From Dendrolimus kikuchii (taxonomy: Eukaryota > Arthropoda > Insecta > Lepidoptera > Lasiocampidae): a stretch of 64,000 nucleotides of DNA. The notes beneath the pieces are model-generated. The model was not told where the DNA came from. It was given only the letters and a program-made list of their open reading frames with translations, and ran no database searches. The position numbers were made by a program, and so were the translations under genes. The first letter of the stretch is position 1; each line of letters opens with the position of its first letter. Positions 13,601-22,600 of this stretch are shown here, piece by piece. Location: positions 19,252,338-19,316,337 of the forward strand of contig CM034401.1 of NCBI GenBank assembly GCA_019925095.2, in the 5' to 3' direction.

Positions 13601-16600
13601 GTTATTCTGGGCTTCTATTATTCAGATTTACCGGTCAAAATCCCCTTTGGAAACATCACGAAATTCTAGTAACTTTGCAAACTATTATGCTTACTGGGAT
13701 AAAATTAAAGTAATATATTATAAATAGCTCAAATAAAATGAAATAATACATTATCCAACGAATGTACTTCAATTAAAAAGTAATCGATTCTGTGAGAATC
13801 GATGCTTATATTGGATACAAATCTAATGTATCTGTGTTTCAAATTCTTATAAGAAAACTACACAAGGAAAAAGCTCATACATGTTCACTTAGAGTTAGAG
13901 CATCATAAAAAAAAAAAAAATACCCCCGCACAACGAAGTGGGGTGTGTTCTCCCAGGGCACACTCCAGGCACTTTATTGCGCTGGATCGGCTGGGCGTAA
14001 CTATGTTCTAAATCTCAGCCTTTCCAACACATACAAAGCGCAGGGTCGTCAGGGAGGAGGGGGTTTTTAGTGGGTATTGGGGTTGCTCGCTCGTGTAGCA
14101 ACGCTCGGAGTCTTCCACACTATTCTGTGACGTCGATCGCGGACGGAGCGCTGCCAAGAGCATACTATTGCTGCAGTGTTATCGCCCCCGACCGACGCGT
14201 GTCGTTCCCCTAGCAACGACCCAGTTTGTGCGTAAATCGGTTAAGCGTTTTCCCTCGCCTCAAAAACAAAAAAAATCATAAAAAAATGTACAAACATGTT
14301 TGAAATAATATGTTATAGTCTTTATAGTTATGAAAAAGTAGTTACCAATACTAAATAAGTAGTTTTATTACTGTAATTTAATTTATACATTGAAATGACT
14401 TTTAAACCACCGCAGGGAAACCAAATTTACCATGTCAAAATCGGGCTTGTTCGGTTGACAAGAGTTACGTTTATTATATATTATATGTCAGGAGCCTTAA
14501 GAACAGACGAGTGTGCATGACAAGAGTTATGAATGTCAAAGAGGCAAGTGAGGTGTGTAAGAATAAGCCTAAATGGCACTCTGTTGTTCGTGCCTACCCC
14601 GCAAGGGAACTGGCGTGAAGTTATGTATGTATGTATGTATGTATGTATATATCAAACCAAGAGAATTATACCGTCTCTTTTATTCTAATACAAATTCTAT
14701 GTAGTTAGAGGGAAAAAGCATTAGTTTCAACATTCGTTTCAATTATCCGTATTTGACCACAAATTTGTGGTGCTTCCCAATTAGCCGTGTGTGTCAGTTC
14801 GGCAACAAATTTGTGGTGGTTCCGTCTTAATTTTCATATAAAGTAGATAATTATGTATGTTATAGTGCAGACTAAAGTGGTGTAGTATGGCTATAAATGT
14901 CTAAGACTACTTACGGCCTTGTATTTGAAAGCTATTGGTGGTTCCACGATGATCGAGGTCGTGAGTTAGGCTGGCTATCAAATACATTAGACCTTGAAGA
15001 TCACTAAAAATAAAACGTTAACTTTCTATGTAAAATCTTAGCAGTTAAGTGTAAAACAAATAAGGGTAAATTTTTTAAATCAGGTTAAGATTATGGCATA
15101 CTTTAAATATATAACCTCCAAAGATGGCATACATAAAAACAATGGTAAGATCATCGAGCTAATCAATCAGCAGTAATCAGTATCGGCCACCATCTTTCTT
15201 AAATTGTCGTTTACTCCAATATCGTCTAGTCTATAGTTTTACCTACATATACATACCGATGTGACACGCAGAAGTTGCCTGGATGCTACGGTTATGATAC
15301 GCTTTTGATTTGTTGTAGTGGTCATAATATATCGTATCGTATTTTTAACGTGCCTGATAAGTTTATAGCACGGCCATGGTATACGGTGTAGTAGACTAGA
15401 CTTTTAAATGAGAAACTGGTTCAAGAAGTAACTTTGTATTCAAAGTCAAATCACAAGACGTGTACATCGCTTAAGGTAAAAATAAACTGATCCCAGGTAA
15501 GCTACGTATGTGATGCAATGTGGGAGAGTTGGTGTGCACACTTGTCCCGCGTACACAACGCAAATTGACTTGTTGTTGTTGATCTGACTGTTGTGTACAA
15601 TGTTTTCCGATTCTGAGAGCTATGGTTATCCCCTCCACCATCCCACGCCGATCTGGATTGAGACCTAACATTGCATGGGACGCGTGTGATAGCGTTGCGT
15701 ATGACAAGTATGTTTCTAATTGAACGGTTTTCATGCAAATTCAAGAGTCTAGATGTCATAATGCGTGGCATACGTTGTGGGCTTATTTCGATTGTTTTGT
15801 GAGGCGTCACCCGATTTTAAATTCCGAATTATATAGTTTTCTAATTAAATTAACGACTAAGAGGTTAGTCGTTACCTAAGGCTCGTACAAATTTTATGAG
15901 ACCTCAACGACGTTTTGTAAGATGATAAAAAGTATCTTGTTTTGTATTTGTTTTGATTGTCCGCTCCCGTATTACATACGTACTTTATATATCCAGCAGA
16001 TATCAATTTGTAGTTGATAAGCGCAGCGTAGGCCCACTGGGCAACGTTGAAGGCATGAAACCAACTGTGATATGGTACATCACGATACCCTTTCTTCACG
16101 TATAGTATGAAACGGGCCAGTTTTTGTTGCTTTATGTTAAATCTGTGGGGAAAAAGGCATTTAATTTGAACTAAAATTTAAACAATATTTAAAAAAGAAA
16201 GGAAATTGGAAGAGTATTTAACACCCATTATTACAACCGTAAATAATGTGAATAGGACTACATTCTCGAATTCACCGTTGCAAAAGTACCCTTTGGACTA
16301 AAGATGCGTAAAACCTATATGCATGCAACTGACTACCGTGTCTGTCTGTACACGGTAGACTATGAAATATAACGTCGGTTCAATAATAGTAGATTGTTAT
16401 ACGAGAGGTGAAAGTGGCCTATTTAGGCACAAGACGATTTAGTGCACGAGCGTAGCGCGGACACTAATAATTCGAGTGCCTAAATAAGCCTTTCATCCAA
16501 GGTTGACACTCTGCTTTTCATTTCCAATATGAGAAAAGTAAATAAAAACTGATTAGTTAAACAAACAACTACTTCTCTAATAAAATCAGGCGTTAAATCT

Positions 16601-19600
16601 GTATCTAAATCTAATGAAACATCATCACATACGTCACATATGAAACGTCAAGTATTTTTTTTCTGTGGCATTCTACCCGTCAGTATTTTTTTGTCAAGGT
16701 GGTGATAACTATTTAGTTCAAATTTATATAAATAATAATTTAGTGAAAAATAATTTATAAAAAATATTAAAATTGTTATTTATTTTTATTACAATTTATG
16801 CCACGAGTGGCTGTAAAAAAATTGGGACATAAGCCGCATGCATTATCTATGATTGGCATAGTTTTCAGAATTTTTTGGACAGCAGGGAGAATTATTTCCC
16901 GGCGACGATAAGTGGTGTTTTCAGCCCTGTGATTAGGCAACTCGAAGCGTGCTTTCAAATTATGAAAAATGGACATTTTATTTAGATCACTTCTAATTGT
17001 AATCGTAGATATGGATACACGGATCTGCCACTCTATAAGTTTGTACTTGAAAGTGCCTGCGTGTGGATGAGGGTCTTGTGGTCCTTTGTTTTTGACGACT
17101 AGAAATTCACTTACGGAATTATCATGGTAAGGGCGTGTGGCAACTCGCCGGCTTGATCCTACCCCGGTGAAGGTAGGCTACCACTGCCGGAATACTCACT
17201 AAACCTCCCGGTTTTCCTTCCATTTGCCTATAGCCAGGGCCACGGGATATGGTTATCGCCTGCTCCGTGTTGGCCCTGCCAAGCGCCGGCTAGAACGGCC
17301 TCATCCGGTCTTGTGGATCTACATAAGGTTGCCGGACCGGTATTCGAATTGGTGTTGATTCTACAATGCACATCTATCAATAATGCGACTTATGCAGGTC
17401 CGAGGATTCCTATACGTCCCAACCTACCCAACTCTATCTTGCACTAACCTCTTATCAAACCCAAGATCTGTGAACATTTTCATTGCGTAGCAGGGAAGCT
17501 CGCGGAGAGGCAACGCACGTGTATTAAAGTGTAAACTGGTGAAGTGCGGATGATTGTGGAAACCAGTGCAGTCTTGAATGCGTGATACCTCACCATCGCC
17601 TACCTGTGAGACATTCATCTATTTAAACATATTCAAATTCTTTATATACACAAAAGCCTTGTCCTCAATTCATAAATATTAAAAAACCTTTGTCATTTTG
17701 TATAATTTTATTTGCCCTTCCCAATCCTTGGATGTTGAATACGTAGTCTATAATTACGTAATGGTTGGAAGTGATTTTATTTCTAAATTTCCAACCCCAT
17801 TCTGCTAAAATACACTCCTATAAAATGAACGTGTTTTCAATGTTCAGAAAAAAATTCCAAATTGTGCTAAATATAAACTACCGCATTTTTACATTCGAAA
17901 CATCGTTTAAGCTTTTTTATAAAAATATAATTTGGATCCGCAGAACATTCTGATTCTAGAGTGGACACCGCGAAACATAGTGCAGATTGCCCTCCAGCCT
18001 AATGGATGAGGACAGCGGAGGGCCGGGATTTGTGACGCAAACTTATGGAGGCCTACGTCCAACAGTGGACTGCGATTGGCTGACGACGACTGAATCTTAC
18101 CTTCATATGATACATGACCAGTTCATTAGCAAGCATATTCCTGATATGAGCCTCTTGTATTTTTTGATAGACCACCGAATGCATGATGCAGACCCCACAA
18201 TAGATGCTAAAAGCAAGAGCCATTTCTTCATCCATCCCATCGAAGTATGGGTCCCCAATTTTATTGATCAACTGGCCTACGCCAATAATTCCAGTTTGTT
18301 CCCTTATTGGAAAGCAAAGGAGGTTTCTGAAGACCAAATACAAAATTTAAGATTCTAATCGGTTCCGCATAGATTTTATTAGGGTTATTAAAAGATCTTG
18401 CGGAATATTGTCCCATTCTTCTGAAAGTGCTGTTCTTAGTGCTGCCACTGTCGTGGGCAAAGGGTTTCTCGCATATACAGCTCTTTTTAAATTGTCCCAA
18501 ACATGCTCAATGGGATTAAGATCCGGGCTGCGTGCTGGCCAATTCATTGTACGTATCCCAACCTCTTCGCAATATTGTCGAACTTGTGCAGCAGCGTGCG
18601 GCCGGGCATTATCCTGCATTAAAGTAAAATTTTCGCCTATGAATCCCATGTAAGGCACCACGTGATCTTCTAAGATCTCTGTTATGTAGCGATGTGCAGT
18701 CAAACCCCCTCTATTACCGTTTTGACGGACCATGTCTATGAACACAAGTTCTGTTCGCCCGTTCATCGATATGCCACCCCAGACCATACACGAACCGCCT
18801 CCAAAAGGAACACGCTCCTCAATGCAACTTTGAGCATATCGCTCCCCACGTCGACGATAGACTCTTCTGCGACCATCTGCACCATATAAACATGTCCTAC
18901 ACTCGTCCGTGAACAATACGGAGGTCCATTGCTCTTCTGTCCAATTCAGGTGATCACGCGCAAATCTTAAGCGAGCTTGTCTGTGAGCTACAGACAACTT
19001 TGGACCATTTGCTGGTCTAAAAGGGGTGATATCCGCTTCCTTTAACCTTCTTCTTATTGTTCGTGCACTCACGTTTACTCCACGCACTTCATTAAGCTCT
19101 GTTTTGATGTTAACAGACGTGAGGAAACGATTTCGCAGGGAAGTTGTAACAATAAATCGGTCATCACGACCGGTGGTTGCTCGAGTCCTGCCTGTACCAC
19201 GTCTCCTTCTGTAAGAACCTGTCTCCACAAACCTTCTGTATATTCTAGAAACCGTAGACTGGTTTAAATTTAAATTTCTACCAATCGTTCGTTGATCCAA
19301 GCCCTCCCGCACCAATGCTACAATTTGAGCCGCTTGTTCGGACGAAGTATCCATATTATGGTTCAAAAATCCGAAATAAATTATAAAATTAGGGGCAACA
19401 CATACATGTAAGACTATAATACACTAATAGGCTAACAATTTCAGGTTATCCTCAAATTCACTGACTAGACTGAATGAGTCTGCAGACAAAAACAATGTAT
19501 ATTCTTATGTTAAGCAAGTTACACTTTCTTAAGGGCTCTTAGTCAGCCAAGGTTCTCGGCCGAACCTAGCTAGACATTCAGATCAGATTACATAAGACAA

Positions 19601-22600
19601 AATACTTTTTCGAAATTTATCTTACCAAGAATCGAACCCAGGTCTTTCTGCGATCCAATAAACTAGACCACCAAGACTTATAACACAGAGTCATCAGGAG
19701 CTTTTAAAATTTCTTTATTTATAATTAATACCAATGTTATTTTATTGATTGAAGCAAGCAGATGGTCCATCTGAAGAAAAATGTTCACCGTCGCTTATGA
19801 ACTTTAGTAACATCTGGAGCGTCGCTAGCATGTGCCGGCCTCCAAAAACTTTATTACCCCTTCAACATCTATGACAGTAAATTTGAAACATCTTATATTC
19901 TGATATACAATCTAAGATAACAAAGCACGTTCTCACCTTGCCAGAGTCAATCAGTTCCATTTTGTCCACATCAATCAGTTTTACGGAGCAATACTCGGCT
20001 TTTGTTAACAGTTTTGCTTGTTCCATTGTAATTTTAAGAAGAGTGTCCAACGATGCTACCTTGATAAATGAAGAAATTATTCATTTTGCTACTCAAAATT
20101 ATAACAAGTATGTCTTATCAACATATGTATCACTTCATTTTTTATTGTAGACATCGTCATCAGCCATTCCCAATCAGCTGCTGGACGTAGCCGTGTAGGC
20201 CACTCAAATTTGCTCCATATATTCTCGAGCGACCTTGAGCAGGTCGTCATTCCACCGGGCAGGAGGGCGTGCTCCACTACGTTTATCAAGTCACAAATTC
20301 CCTTACAGGATTCATCTTTTCGTTTTCTTTACTCGTAAAGGAACTAGGCACTGGCACATTATTTTAGGTCTTTCGTGTTTAAACACCACTGGTCTACGAG
20401 AAGATGTGGCAAAGATTATCAAAAGCTGCTCAACCTGATTGATTTTCCTGATTTTAAAGATCAATAACCATAAATTACGCATTTATTTCAGAATATAATC
20501 AATCTTGTATTTGCAAATTAAACTATTCTCAGAAGATTTTATGTCATTTATTATTATATTATTTCCTTATTTAACGCAATATTTTACATTTTTTTAACAA
20601 AATAAAATTTTATTTAAAGAATATAAAACACTGGAGCATGCCAGCAGCGGGGCCTGGGTTCCAAACTACTGGTCATAAGGGCTCCAGAGACAGGAACCTT
20701 CTGACAATTCATGCCGTGTCCAAGAGTGCTGCTTTCTGTATCTGGCCCTTCACCCAGCCTCCTAGCGAGAGCCTCTCTAGATGACGGTCGAGGCTCTCCG
20801 TTATAAGACCGTTGACGGTGACAACTATCGGCACAAGGACCATTGACTCCAGACGCCACATAGCGGTAACCTCGTGAGCAAGATCTAAGTACATACTTAC
20901 TTTGTTTCTCTTTTTCTTTCTTCACTAGGTTATCATCATGCGGGATACCGATATCAACGAGGATTGTTCGTCCCGCAGATCGATCTACTATCACGATATC
21001 AGGCTTATTGGCTACGATAGTCCTGTCTGTGATAATTGATCGGTCATAGTACTATCCGCAAGAGTTAAGTTGAGACCTGAGCGGATTGCGCGCTCCCCTC
21101 CCGACCTCCGCCTTCTTACCGCTCTCGCAATCGACGCGTCAGTACCTCGCGCTTACGTCATCCGTGCGAAGTCTCAAGTTAATTCTTGCGGGTTGTAGAG
21201 CGTGGTACGACTGTTATCGAGTTATGACATTTATTATTATATGTATTTGAGAAAGGATTTACTTGTGTAAATAGTCTTCTGGCCACCTTCAAAAGCTGTT
21301 GGCATTTTTGCTTTAATGTACACTCGTATTCTAAAGAAATCGTTTTCTTCACTGTAGGCCATGTAAACCTGGAATAAGGAACATCACTCGAGGATGCATT
21401 AATTTGTAACATTAATATTACATTTAAAGCCCGGTCATACACCTGTAAATTGCTCGCGTAAACTTCTAGCAGCTGGAAAAGGTAGATGCTTACGCGAACA
21501 AAACATACAGGTGTAATATTGGATTTAAATTAACGTATTGCAAGAAACATTCAAGCGTTTATATTTACATAAATTTTGGGCCATAATCGTCGTTTCTTTT
21601 GAGCAAAAACCATCAGGTTTTCTAGGATAAAAAGTATCCCATATTCAATTATTCATTTGCGTTACCTATCAAAAATATACCCATCCCAGTGCCTACTTTA
21701 GTGTATTGTGTTACCAATATATTCGCTAGTTGTCACTGGTCACATTCATGGTAATATTATGTACTAACGTAAAACCTGTAGGAACTTATTAAATTCTACT
21801 ACGTTGTTGTTTAAATCGTTTTAATAAATTGATCGTGTACTAGCAGAAGGTGATGTTAGGAGCCTTAAGAACAGACGAGCGTGCATGACAAGAGTTATGA
21901 ATGTCAAAGAAGCAAGTGAGGTGTGTAAGAATAAGCCTAAATGGCGCTCTGTTGTTCGTGCCTACCCCGAAAGGGAACTGGCGTGAAGTTATGTATGTAT
22001 GTATGTATGTTGTTTAAATATTGTATCGAATTTATTTACCACAACGTTCAAAGTTTGAAAGTAAAACACTTATGAGCCTATATTAATTTATCAACCCATA
22101 AACACCTTGTTGCCGGACTTGACCCTCCTCATTTTAGGGGAACGCACTGTATATGACATCACCCCCCCCTGATCACAGACTTTTCAAGGCCGTTCGATGG
22201 GTTTCACACGTTAGTTATCTCGATATGTAGGTATACTTCATGATGTTTTCCTTCATCGCCAGCACGCGATGACTTTTAGGTCAAATATATCTATCTGTTA
22301 AACGCCATTTATATTAAAAATGGAATCAAATATTAATAAGTGTCGTGAAGTTATAAAAGGTTTTATTTTTATTTATTTGAGGTAAATATTTACCACAAGT
22401 AAGAAGAAGAAGAAGGTGTGTAAGAATAACCCTGAATGGCGCTCTGTTGTTCGTGCCTACCCCGCAAGGGAACTGGCGTGAAGTTATGTATGTATGTATT
22501 TCCCGCAATTACAATACATAAAAATCCCATAAGAAAATCAAGAATACATAAGAATAAGAAAGTTTAAGTTTTGACGTGGTTGAGCCGTGCCGAATGTGGA

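Noticed and set aside
17987..18358. 123-codon plus-strand frame
   Set aside because: It is the reverse complement of PDE2 exon 8 and the RTE tail.
19367..19936. Missing GAF-B exon hidden between exon 7 and the Tc1 element
   Set aside because: All three minus frames were read; stops are frequent and the content is SINE and retroposon sequence.
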